DNA of 37,248 bases. Source: Chthoniobacter sp. (lineage in GTDB: Bacteria > Verrucomicrobiota > Verrucomicrobiia > Chthoniobacterales > Chthoniobacteraceae). This document shows positions 24,123-31,380 of the stretch, in pieces. The stretch spans positions 1 through 37,248 of the forward strand of contig JAQGOK010000193.1 of assembly GCA_028293645.1 (NCBI GenBank), read 5' to 3'. Made by a program: the position numbers and the translations under genes. How positions within the stretch are numbered: position 1 is the stretch's first letter; each line of letters opens with the position of its first letter. Below the pieces are notes generated by a model. It was not told the origin of the DNA. It was given only the letters and a program-made list of their open reading frames with translations, and searched no databases.

Positions 24123-25085
24123 TCAGGGGATGAGGACGATCTTGCCGGAGGCGCTGGATGACAGCACGGCTTCGTGCGCTCGGGCGGCGGCAACGAGCGG
24201 GAATTCGCGCCCGGTCACGGGGCGCAGCGTGCCATTTTCGAGACCCGCCTGGAGCGCTGCGCGGCTGCGGTTGAGTTCGGCGGGTGGCGCAGTGAAAAGC
24301 ATCACGCCGCGGATATCGGCATTGCGACTCATGGCGTCGCGCGGATTGATCTCGATCGGTCCGCGACTGCCGACCACCACCACGCGCCCTCCGGTTGCGA
24401 GCAAGGTGAGGTCGCTGGCGAGATTCACATTGGCCAGCATTTCGATGATCACATCGAAGCCCTGCCCGGCGGTGGCGGCCAGTAACTCGGTGCGATAATC
24501 CGAAGCGGTGTGATCGAATACCGCGTGCGCACCTTGCTCCCGAGCCAGCGCCCGGCCGGCATCACTCCCGCCTGTGGCATAGACACGCAATCCCGCGGCA
24601 CGAGCAATCTGGATTGTGGCAAGCCCCACGCCGCCCGTGCCACCATGCACGAGCACGTTCTCCCCCGGTCGAGCCTGGCCACGCGCGAACAAGGCGTAGT
24701 GCGCAGTCGTATAAGGCACGCCCAGCGCAGCGCCCTGCGCGAACGACACGCGTTCGGGTAGCGGCTGCACGTGATTGGCGCCGCAGAGTGCCCGTTCCGC
24801 ATACGTGCCGGAAAGCGACCCGGTGAGGTAAACGCGCTGACCGCGCCGCCATTGCGTGACGCCGTCTCCCAATTCCACAATCACTCCTGCTCCGTCCAAC
24901 CCCGGCGTGTAGGGCAGCTCCGGTCGCACGCTGTGGCTGCCGGATCGAATGTAAGTGTCCACCGGGTTGACGCCAATGGCCTCGAGTTGCACGACCACTT
25001 GATCCCACCCGGGCGTGAGTTCAGGAATATCCTCGATCTGCAGAACCTCGGGGCCTCCAAAAGTCTGCACGCGGATGGTTTTCAT
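24123..25085 (-). CDS. Zinc-free quinone oxidoreductase (MDR family)
   Basis: A 320-residue medium-chain dehydrogenase/reductase of the NADPH:quinone reductase (QOR, zeta-crystallin) type, expected to reduce quinones or alpha,beta-unsaturated carbonyls in the cytoplasm. The ATG at 25085 (MKTIRVQTFGGPEVL) fits the family. An in-frame extension upstream to 25220 would overlap the divergent gene. Motifs: GVNPVDTYIRSG (catalytic-domain core), PYTPGLDGAGVIVELGDGV and the nucleotide-binding GGTGGVG at 148-154. No structural-zinc cysteine cluster is present, as expected for QOR. It is divergent from the DUF6572-like gene (56-base gap) and sits 85 bases upstream of the tRNA-Thr gene on the same strand. 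Confidence 0.9.
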   Translation of the reverse strand: MKTIRVQTFGGPEVLQIEDIPELTPGWDQVVVQLEAIGVNPVDTYIRSGSHSVRPELPYTPGLDGAGVIVELGDGVTQWRRGQRVYLTGSLSGTYAERALCGANHVQPLPERVSFAQGAALGVPYTTAHYALFARGQARPGENVLVHGGTGGVGLATIQIARAAGLRVYATGGSDAGRALAREQGAHAVFDHTASDYRTELLAATAGQGFDVIIEMLANVNLASDLTLLATGGRVVVVGSRGPIEINPRDAMSRNADIRGVMLFTAPPAELNRSRAALQAGLENGTLRPVTGREFPLVAAARAHEAVLSSSASGKIVLIP

Positions 25086-25141
25086 GAGCGGGGGTTGCTG
25101 AGCACGCAATTCTGTGAAGAATGCGCGCACCGCTTTATTGC

Positions 25142-25558
25142 ATGACGCACGCCTCTTCTTCGGTCGAATCGAACACCGACCATCCCGTGGCGGTTTCCGC
25201 TCGGGGTGTCGAGCATGCACATGTGATCGATATCGTGGCGCACGATGCGCAGCGCGACGAAGCCGTGCTCATCATGCTCGAGCCGCGGCCTTGGGAAGAG
25301 TCGGAGCAGCGACTCTTTCAGCTTCAGGAGAAGATCAACGCCTACCTCGCTTTCGCCCTCGATGGAGAAATGGCCGAGTGCCATCCGGAGTTGATGACCA
25401 AACGCCTTCGGTTGCAGGTGGATTGCGTCGACATGCCGCCCTCTGCGGTGGTGGAATTCCTCAGCGTCGTGCGCGAACAGATCGCCTTTCAGAACATCGA
25501 CCTCGAAGTGCGGGTGATGGGGAACGGCGGGTGCGGCTCCGGGTGTGCTTGCGAGTGA
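25142..25558 (+). CDS. DUF6572-like protein with cysteine-rich tail
   Basis: A 138-residue soluble protein. The ATG at 25142 (MTHASSS) is preferred to an in-frame upstream start at 25121, although neither has a ribosome site. The core has HVIDIVAHDAQRDEAVLIML, then EQRLFQLQEKINAYLAFALDGEMAE and LRLQVDCVDMP. This is the arrangement I know from DUF6572, where acidic and Gln/Leu-rich helices follow a short beta-sheet. It ends with NGGCGSGCACE, a C-x3-C-x-C cluster that could bind metal. Function is unknown. It lies convergent with the second DUF5069 gene (25-base gap), and a DUF5069 protein is also encoded at 23375-23821, so these short unknown genes may be functionally related. Confidence 0.72.
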   Translation: MTHASSSVESNTDHPVAVSARGVEHAHVIDIVAHDAQRDEAVLIMLEPRPWEESEQRLFQLQEKINAYLAFALDGEMAECHPELMTKRLRLQVDCVDMPPSAVVEFLSVVREQIAFQNIDLEVRVMGNGGCGSGCACE

Positions 25559-25583
25559 AGGGGCGGTCGCCGAGGCGAGGCGA

Positions 25584-26027
25584 CTACGAACCGGGAGCGA
25601 CCTGCTCGGGGTCGCGACCTTCGTCGAGATCGATGTAGTCGAAGAAGGTCTGGATGTCCGCGCGGTCGCTGAAACCGCTTTCGCGTTTGCGAACCTCCAG
25701 GCGCGGAGTTGACTCATCGTTCCACCCGCGCTTCCGCATGAAGTCGTTCCAGACCTCGATCTCCTCCGTGCTCGGCTTTCTCCCCTGGGCAAACGCCCAT
25801 TCCAGAATTTCCTCGTCAGTGCCGCCCTTTTTCACCCGTTCCACCAGCGCCGGGTACTCGAGCCAGAGAAAGGTCAGCGCGCGTTCGTCAAAGCCGCCGC
25901 CGAGGTTCGCATGATACTCGGTCGGCAGCTCGCCCGCGGCATGCAGGCGGATCTTGTCGAGCAACCGAGGCAGGTAATGAATGCCACCGACCTTCACATG
26001 GGGGCTGCGTAGATTCGGGACGTGCAT
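25584..26027 (-). CDS. DUF5069-family protein (second copy)
   Basis: A 147-residue protein. The ATG at 26027 (MHVPNLRSP) is chosen because the family begins at about this point. An in-frame GTG at 26078 adds 17 residues with no family resemblance. Family features: LRSPHVKVGGIHYLPRLLDKIRLH, ELPTEYHANLGGGFDERALTFLWL, then the acidic DEEILEWAF, IEVWNDFMRKRGW and FFDYIDLDEGR. It differs considerably from the copy at 23375-23821 but has the same order of helices and W-rich segment. It is divergent from the receiver/MBL fusion gene (98-base gap) and convergent with the DUF6572-like gene. Confidence 0.82.
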   Translation of the reverse strand: MHVPNLRSPHVKVGGIHYLPRLLDKIRLHAAGELPTEYHANLGGGFDERALTFLWLEYPALVERVKKGGTDEEILEWAFAQGRKPSTEEIEVWNDFMRKRGWNDESTPRLEVRKRESGFSDRADIQTFFDYIDLDEGRDPEQVAPGS

Positions 26028-26125
26028 GGCCGCACAATGATCGACGCGCCCGAGGACGGACAAGCCTTCTCGTTTCACCTCGCGCGAGCAAGCGCCTGCT
26101 TGTGTTTTGCAGAGGAGCTGAAAGG

Positions 26126-27457
26126 ATGCGCCGCCTGCCGATGAGAACGATCCTGCTGATCGACGACGACGAGAATTGCCGGACGCCCGCGGCGGAAATG
26201 CTCCGACGAGCGCAGTGGCATGTCATCGAAGCGGAGGACGGCGAGCGGGGGATCGAAATGGCGATCAAGCATCGGCCGGAGGTGATCCTCTGCGATCTCC
26301 TCATGCCACGCGGCAACGGGTATCAAGTCTGTCGTGCGGTGCGCGCCCGGCTCGAGCTGCGACACACGAAAATCATCGTCGTCACCGGTCGCGACTACGC
26401 GTCGGATCGCAAAAGCGCCGAGGAAGCGGGTGCGGACGACTACCTCGTGAAGCCCATCGTTTTCGAGCAGCTGCTCGAAGTGCTCGCTCGCGTGCTGCCG
26501 CCACGTGCCAATGGCGCCGGCGCTGATGGAACCGAAGAGGCCCAGGCCCAGGATGGTATGGCCCGGCTGAAGTTCTGGGGAGTCCGCGGCTCCATCCCAT
26601 CACCTGGCCCGGGCACCGTTTTTTTCGGCGGCAACACGTCGTGCCTCGAACTCCGGGCGGACGGCCAGTTGATCATTCTTGATGCAGGTTCAGGCATCCG
26701 CGCACTCGGCCTCGCGCTGGACGGAGAGTTCAAGGATGAGCCGATCGAGCTGACCCTGCTGATCACTCACACTCATTGGGATCACATCCAGGGGTTCCCT
26801 TTCTTCCTGCCCGCCTACCGGCCGCAAAACCGGCTGCACATCCTCGGCTACGAAGGCGCACGCGACGGGCTGGCGGCGACCCTGGCTGGACAGATGGAGA
26901 GCCCGTATTTCCCGATCGCGCTGAAGCAGATGCCGGGGAATATCGTGATCGAAGAGCTGAAGGAAATGGAGTTTCACATCGGGTCGATCCGCGTGGACGC
27001 GTGCTTCTCGAATCATCCGGGCGTGTGCGTGGGCTATCGCCTGTTTACCAGCGCCGGATCGATCGTTTACCTGCCCGACAACGAATCCGTCCGGATGCCG
27101 GTCCACAACGGTGAGGACGACGACGCGCTACCGCGGACAATCGAGCAAAACCTTGCCGACTTCATCAGCGATGCGGACGTGCTGATTTGCGATTCGCAAT
27201 ACACCCGCGACGAATACCAGGCGCATCTCGGCTGGGGTCACGGTTGCGTGGATGACGTGGTGCAATTCGCGATCAACAATCGCGTGAAGCGGCTCTACCT
27301 TTTCCACTTCGATCCGGCCCACGACGACCGGTTCATTTCGGGCATGCTCATGCATGCGCGCGATCTCGCCAAAAAAGCGGGCAGCACGATTCGGATTGAA
27401 GCGGCTCGCGAAGCCGAACAGGTGACACTCGTCGCGCCAGCAGTCGCTGCGCCCTAA
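26126..27457 (+). CDS. Receiver domain fused to metallo-beta-lactamase-fold hydrolase
   Basis: A 443-residue cytoplasmic fusion. The ATG at 26126 is preceded by GAGGAG at 26112-26117, eight bases upstream. Residues 7-125 are a CheY-like receiver: acidic D13-D15, phospho-acceptor D57 (ILCDLLMP) and K109 (YLVKPI). A short Ala/Gly linker leads to an MBL-fold domain starting at WGVRGSIPSPGPGT, with metal ligands HTHWDH (215-220), a downstream His in SNHPG, an Asp in CDSQYT and a terminal-strand His in FHFDPAHDD. The domain is of the PhnP/RNase-Z-like group often labelled 'MBL fold metallo-hydrolase'. The natural substrate is unknown, but phosphodiesters are the usual guess. Phosphorylation of the receiver presumably controls hydrolase activity. 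A cognate kinase is not adjacent. Confidence 0.92.
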   Translation: MRRLPMRTILLIDDDENCRTPAAEMLRRAQWHVIEAEDGERGIEMAIKHRPEVILCDLLMPRGNGYQVCRAVRARLELRHTKIIVVTGRDYASDRKSAEEAGADDYLVKPIVFEQLLEVLARVLPPRANGAGADGTEEAQAQDGMARLKFWGVRGSIPSPGPGTVFFGGNTSCLELRADGQLIILDAGSGIRALGLALDGEFKDEPIELTLLITHTHWDHIQGFPFFLPAYRPQNRLHILGYEGARDGLAATLAGQMESPYFPIALKQMPGNIVIEELKEMEFHIGSIRVDACFSNHPGVCVGYRLFTSAGSIVYLPDNESVRMPVHNGEDDDALPRTIEQNLADFISDADVLICDSQYTRDEYQAHLGWGHGCVDDVVQFAINNRVKRLYLFHFDPAHDDRFISGMLMHARDLAKKAGSTIRIEAAREAEQVTLVAPAVAAP

Positions 27458-27472
27458 CCGCTCAGCGGTCCG

Positions 27473-27586
27473 CTACTTTGAGCTGCAGCAGGAGCCCTGC
27501 TGCATTTTCGACTTGGCGCAGGTGCCACAGCTGGTCAGCGAGATGGAGAGAGTCACCGCGAGCGCCAGGAAGAAAATGCGTTTCAT
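27473..27586 (-). CDS. Small cysteine-rich lipoprotein (37 aa)
   Basis: The ATG at 27586 begins MKRIFFLALAVTLSISLTSC, a typical lipoprotein signal with lipobox LTSC, so Cys20 would be lipidated. The mature peptide is only 18 residues and has three more Cys in two clusters (GTCAKS and SCCSSK). The high-quality lipobox is the main evidence; no ribosome site is visible. It follows the multiheme cytochrome gene by 107 bases on the same strand and is convergent with the receiver/MBL fusion gene (15-base gap). Its Cys content would fit a metal- or redox-related role beside the cytochrome. The alternative is a chance open frame, which the intact lipobox makes less likely. Confidence 0.62.
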   Translation of the reverse strand: MKRIFFLALAVTLSISLTSCGTCAKSKMQQGSCCSSK

Positions 27587-27693
27587 GTGCGCGCAAAGTG
27601 CGGGTCGCGAATGGGGAGCGCAAGCCTGCGTTGTCTGGTCTTGCGCACTGGCTGATCGAGCGACGACCACCACCGAGCGCGATGCGTTCCAAG

Positions 27694-29307
27694 TCACTTT
27701 GACGGGAGGGGCGGGCCTGTCGTCTTGGGCGGTGAAGCCTCGGCGCTCTGATGGAGGAAGTGCCAGATCGCGGCGATCTGCCGCTCGGTGTCGCCACCAA
27801 GAACGGTCTGGTTCGTCGCCTTTCCTTCCGGCCAAAAGTGCGGCTTACGCGTGCCCGGATGGAAGGCCGGCGGATCGAGAAGATAACGCCGGAACCAGTC
27901 CGGCTGCAGCCGCGTGGTTGCGGTGGCGAGATCGAGCGCCGGAGTAGTGCTCGGCTTGCTCGCGAGGCTGTGACAGGAAGCGCAGTTCAGTGCGGCGACC
28001 AATTCACGGCCAGCTTCCGGCGGAGCGGTTTCAATCGGGACGCCCGGTTTGGGCGTGTCGCCGAGGTCGGCTTGCTCCAGCGCAGCGGGCAAACCGCGGA
28101 CATTCGCGACGCCAAACTGCGGCATGCGTGTCGCCATAAAAGGCCGGGCGACCGCGCCGCGTTCCAAAACTGCTTCGATCCAGGTGCGCTGCAGCTTCGC
28201 GCCCGCGCCATTCAGATTCGGAGGAACGCGCGCCGCGTCCCCAAACTCCTCCGCGCCGACCGACGTGAAGTATTCACGCCGGAGATTGTGGGCTCCGCCG
28301 CGCCGATCGCGCTGGTGACAGGCGAAGCAGTTCAAAGTCGTCATCACGCGCCGTGCATGTTCGTGCGGTTCGAGCGGCACCGCGAGCTGTGCCTGGTTTT
28401 GCAACGCGGCGAGCATCACGATCCGCTGGCGATCGGTGAGCTCATACTTCGGGACGTGCGGCGCCGGGTTGGGCGAAAGACAGCCAGCCGGCTGGCGGGC
28501 GACGAGCTGAGCGAGTGGCTTGGCGGGCTGCACGGGCGCGTCGAGTTCATGACAGGCGGCGCAATTAAGCCGCGCGTAGAGGTCCTTTCCGCGCGCTGCT
28601 TTCGCCGGATACAAAATGAACGTCTCCTCGATCGCGGTCGCCTTGGGCGGCACCAGGTACGCCGAAATCGCGAGCGCTTCCTCGGCGCTGAGCTTCATCG
28701 CGGGCATTCTCCCGGACGGCCGAATCTTCACTGGATCGAGCAGAAATGCGGCAAGCGAAGCGACTGTGTATTTCTCCGCCACGGGCCCGAGCGGCACACT
28801 GCTGCTTTGCAATCGTTCCAACTCCTCACTCGCAGCGCTGCGGTCCTCGACCTTGTCCGGCAGGATCTTCGGCGCATGGCACTGCACGCAACCGACGCGG
28901 TGGTAAAGCTGCTCGCCTTGCTTCACGAGGATCGCGTCAGCCGGTGCGGCGGGCGGCGGATCGGCCGGTTGCAGCGAGAGTAGATAATGTGTGAGCGCAT
29001 CGGCAGCGACGGCGCGATCGACCGCGAGCACGCCGTGCAGCAGATTGGGCATCAAGGTGCCGGGTTTCGCTTTGGCGGGATCCTCCAGAAACGCTCGCAG
29101 ATGCTGCGGCTGAATGCGCGCGCCTTCCGCTCCAAGACGCGGCCCCTGGCGCGAAGCGAGCCGCGCGCGGATCCCTGCCGGCGTCTCGTGGCAAGCCACG
29201 CAATTCATTTCGGCCAGCAGAATCTCGCCCGGGGTCACTTGCGCCTGCACCAGACCAGCCGTGCAGATCGACAAACCAATAACGATCAGCCGGCGTGGAG
29301 AAATCAT
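27694..29307 (-). CDS. Exported pentaheme cytochrome c-like protein
   Basis: A 537-residue protein with a signal peptide (MISPRRLIVIGLSICTAGLVQA). The ATG at 29307 is preferred to an in-frame start at 29352, which would overlap the preceding gene. It has five CxxCH heme motifs: CVACH (36-40), CVQCH (140-144), CAACH (249-253), CFACH (327-331) and CASCH (442-446). Each heme sits in a cytochrome-c-like module with distal methionines such as MPNLL, RMPAMKL and RMPQFG, which would be the sixth ligands. The protein therefore resembles a chain of fused mono-heme domains suitable for periplasmic electron transfer. It starts 5 bases after the Gfo/Idh oxidoreductase stop, so the two are probably co-transcribed. 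The cytochrome may accept electrons from a periplasmic partner. Confidence 0.92.
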   Translation of the reverse strand: MISPRRLIVIGLSICTAGLVQAQVTPGEILLAEMNCVACHETPAGIRARLASRQGPRLGAEGARIQPQHLRAFLEDPAKAKPGTLMPNLLHGVLAVDRAVAADALTHYLLSLQPADPPPAAPADAILVKQGEQLYHRVGCVQCHAPKILPDKVEDRSAASEELERLQSSSVPLGPVAEKYTVASLAAFLLDPVKIRPSGRMPAMKLSAEEALAISAYLVPPKATAIEETFILYPAKAARGKDLYARLNCAACHELDAPVQPAKPLAQLVARQPAGCLSPNPAPHVPKYELTDRQRIVMLAALQNQAQLAVPLEPHEHARRVMTTLNCFACHQRDRRGGAHNLRREYFTSVGAEEFGDAARVPPNLNGAGAKLQRTWIEAVLERGAVARPFMATRMPQFGVANVRGLPAALEQADLGDTPKPGVPIETAPPEAGRELVAALNCASCHSLASKPSTTPALDLATATTRLQPDWFRRYLLDPPAFHPGTRKPHFWPEGKATNQTVLGGDTERQIAAIWHFLHQSAEASPPKTTGPPLPSK

Positions 29308-29312
29308 CGAGG

Positions 29313-30386
29313 TTACTCGATCTTTCGCGCCATGGCCTGCGCGTGGAGGCACAATTCCGCAGCGCGGAAGGCGTGCTCCTGGGTCATCGCGTTTTCGGTC
29401 CGGTTCAGGCAGTCGAGGATCAGCTGCCCGAAGAACGGATACCCGACTTCGCCGTGGCAGCGGATGTGATGTTCGCCCTGCTGATCGACGAGATAAAGCT
29501 GGTCCCCTTCGAGTTCGCGCCCGACATCGAGATATTTGCGCAGCTCAATGTAACCGGCAGTGCCGAGGATGAAGGTGCGTCCATCGCCCCACGTCCGGAG
29601 GCCATCGGGATTCAGCCAATCCACCCGCACATAATTGGTGGCGCCATTGTCGGCGCGCAGGCTCGCTTCGCCCCAGTCCTCAAACTCCGGATAATGTTTG
29701 TGATGATAGTTCGCGACCTGCGCGTGCACGACTTCGGCACTCTGCGCGCCCGAATAGTGGAGGAATTGCTCGAATTGATGCGAGCCGATGTCGCACAGGA
29801 TGCCGCCCGTTTTTTCCTTCGACCAAAACCACGCAGGACGCGACGCCGGCGACGAACGATGCGGGCCGAGCCCCATGACCTGGACCACGCGGCCGATCGC
29901 GCCTTGCTCGATCAACTGACCAGCGCGCACCGCGCATTCCACGTGCAGCCGTTCGCTGTAATAGACCATGTATTTTCGACCGGTCGCTTGCACCGCCACG
30001 CGCGCTGCGGCGAGCTGCTCGAGCGTGGTGAAGGGCGCTTTGTCGGTCAGGTAATCTTTGCCCGCAGCGAGCACGCGCAGGCCGAGCGGGCCGCGCTCGT
30101 TGGGGATCGCCGCAGCGGTGACGAGTCGGATCTCGGTTTTGTCCAGAACCTCGGCTTCGCTGCGCAACGGCTCGACTCCCGCGAAGACGCTGCAGAATTT
30201 GTCCACCTTCGCCGGGTCGGGATCAAAAACGTATCGCAGCTCCCCGCCGGCTTCCGTCAGGCCTTTGCATTGTCCGTAGATGTGGCCGTGATCGAGCCCG
30301 ACCGCTGCGAACAAGAACTCGCCTTTATCAACGACCGGCGCGGGTTTGCCCTCGGGGGCGTAGTTCATTCCGTCGGATTTCTGCAT
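29313..30386 (-). CDS. Gfo/Idh/MocA-family oxidoreductase (cytoplasmic type)
   Basis: A 357-residue member of the Gfo/Idh/MocA family. Unlike the one at 5805-7151 it has no Tat or Sec signal. The Rossmann region starts at FLFAAVGLDHGHIYGQ, where the usual GxGxxG is degenerate (VGLDHGHIYG). The canonical EKP motif is replaced by DKAP at 115-118 (LTDKAPF), keeping the catalytic-type lysine K116. The C-terminal domain includes GGILCDIGSHQFEQFLHY, the segment carrying the active-site histidine in this family. The start at 30386 could instead be the ATG at 30368. It overlaps nothing and is followed after 5 bases by the pentaheme cytochrome gene. The weak nucleotide fingerprint suggests altered cofactor use. 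The substrate is unknown. Confidence 0.87.
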   Translation of the reverse strand: MQKSDGMNYAPEGKPAPVVDKGEFLFAAVGLDHGHIYGQCKGLTEAGGELRYVFDPDPAKVDKFCSVFAGVEPLRSEAEVLDKTEIRLVTAAAIPNERGPLGLRVLAAGKDYLTDKAPFTTLEQLAAARVAVQATGRKYMVYYSERLHVECAVRAGQLIEQGAIGRVVQVMGLGPHRSSPASRPAWFWSKEKTGGILCDIGSHQFEQFLHYSGAQSAEVVHAQVANYHHKHYPEFEDWGEASLRADNGATNYVRVDWLNPDGLRTWGDGRTFILGTAGYIELRKYLDVGRELEGDQLYLVDQQGEHHIRCHGEVGYPFFGQLILDCLNRTENAMTQEHAFRAAELCLHAQAMARKIE

Positions 30387-30473
30387 CGGAAAACGCTACG
30401 GGAGCAACGGGCCGCGCGTCAGCAGAAAATCCAGGGATGGTCCTTCCGATCCGAGCTCAACCCTCGCCCCGGC

Positions 30474-30914
30474 CTATTCGACTGGTGAAGTGTGCGTGGA
30501 GACGCAACGCCACTGGCCATCCTGCCGGACAAAAACATCCGTGAAGCGGCTGCCACTGGTGAAATCATCGCCGTTCCAGGCACCGCTGAAACGAACGCGG
30601 CCAATGACCACGGCGGCATCGCGATAGACGCGAACATCGAGATCGGTGGCTTCGTAGCTGGTGAACTTCATCTTGCCGCCCTCGAAGAACTTCAGGAGGT
30701 CCGCGCGGCTGACGATCGCGCCATCCGAGCCGACCAGCTTCCAATCCGCGGCCAGGCGCGATTCGAGCGCGGTCGCATCGTTCGCAATCAGCATCCGGCT
30801 GAGGGCGCTTTCGAGTTTCGTGAGTTCCGCTTTGTCCTCCGCCTCACCGGCGCGCAGCAGCGGAGCGGACAACAGCAGAGCGAAAAGAAGCGGAAGAAGG
30901 CAGAAGCGTCTCAC
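30474..30914 (-). CDS. Exported NTF2-like (DUF4440-type) protein
   Basis: A 146-residue protein. I place the start at a GTG at 30914 because it opens directly into a signal peptide (V/MRRFCLLPLLFALLLSAPLLRA). The longer frame back to 31133 encodes non-signal-like sequence overlapping the upstream gene. The mature part is an NTF2-like fold of the SnoaL/DUF4440 group: LTKLESALSRMLIANDATALESRLAADWKLVGSDGAIVSRADLLKFFEGG, then EATDLDVRVYRDAAVVIGRV and a C-terminal TDVFVRQDGQWRCVSTHTSPV. Such cone-shaped proteins bind small ligands or serve as scaffolds. It lies in the long minus-strand run, 87 bases upstream of the Gfo/Idh gene, and may be co-transcribed with it. Confidence 0.85.
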   Translation of the reverse strand: MRRFCLLPLLFALLLSAPLLRAGEAEDKAELTKLESALSRMLIANDATALESRLAADWKLVGSDGAIVSRADLLKFFEGGKMKFTSYEATDLDVRVYRDAAVVIGRVRFSGAWNGDDFTSGSRFTDVFVRQDGQWRCVSTHTSPVE

Positions 30915-30985
30915 GGGCGGGACTGAAACGCTCCCCGGGTTGGAACGCAACTGGCAAGCTGCGCCCGCGCCGAGTAACTCCTGGG

Positions 30986-31330
30986 TCAAAACGAAGCCGG
31001 TGCGTTCACCAGCGTGGGCACCGCTTCGCATTGCTCCCGCCAGCCGGGGAAGTTCCAAGTGTTGGGGAACCCGGCGCATTGAACCGGTTTGGCATCCTGC
31101 ACGGCGCAATCGCGGCCTTCGAGGAACACGCATTCGCCGTTCGGCTTGTCCATCAACGCCAGGCCGTCGCGACTCGGACGTAAGCGGGTATAACGCTGAA
31201 TGAATTCGTGTTCGGTAACTTCGAGAAGGCCCGCCATCGCGCCGATCTCAGCCTCGCCGATCCTCACCTGACCGGGCCAGCGGCAACAAGCGGTGCAGCG
31301 TTGGCATTGATAATGGATCGCGGCGGCCAT
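30986..31330 (-). CDS. YkgJ-family cysteine-cluster protein
   Basis: A 114-residue protein of the YkgJ/PF03692 type, annotated as putative zinc or iron-chelating. The ATG at 31330 (MAAAIHYQC) begins just before the first ligand cluster; an in-frame ATG at 31351 is possible. The cysteine pattern is C9-x2-C12-x2-C15-C16 (CQRCTACC), then C-V-F-L and a later DCAVQDAKPVQCAGFP cluster, as in family members. It is the third gene of the leftward run, 50 bases after the TreY stop. Family members have been linked to flagellar or metal-related contexts, but the role is not established. Confidence 0.88.
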   Translation of the reverse strand: MAAAIHYQCQRCTACCRWPGQVRIGEAEIGAMAGLLEVTEHEFIQRYTRLRPSRDGLALMDKPNGECVFLEGRDCAVQDAKPVQCAGFPNTWNFPGWREQCEAVPTLVNAPASF

Positions 31331-31380
31331 GCAGGAAGACGACCATAGCACAGCCGCCGTGGCGCGATCAGCCGGATACG

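Noticed and set aside
27751-30488. Long plus-strand frames opposite the cytochrome and Gfo/Idh genes
   Set aside because: The heme motifs and family motifs are all on the minus strand; the plus-strand frames show no domain.
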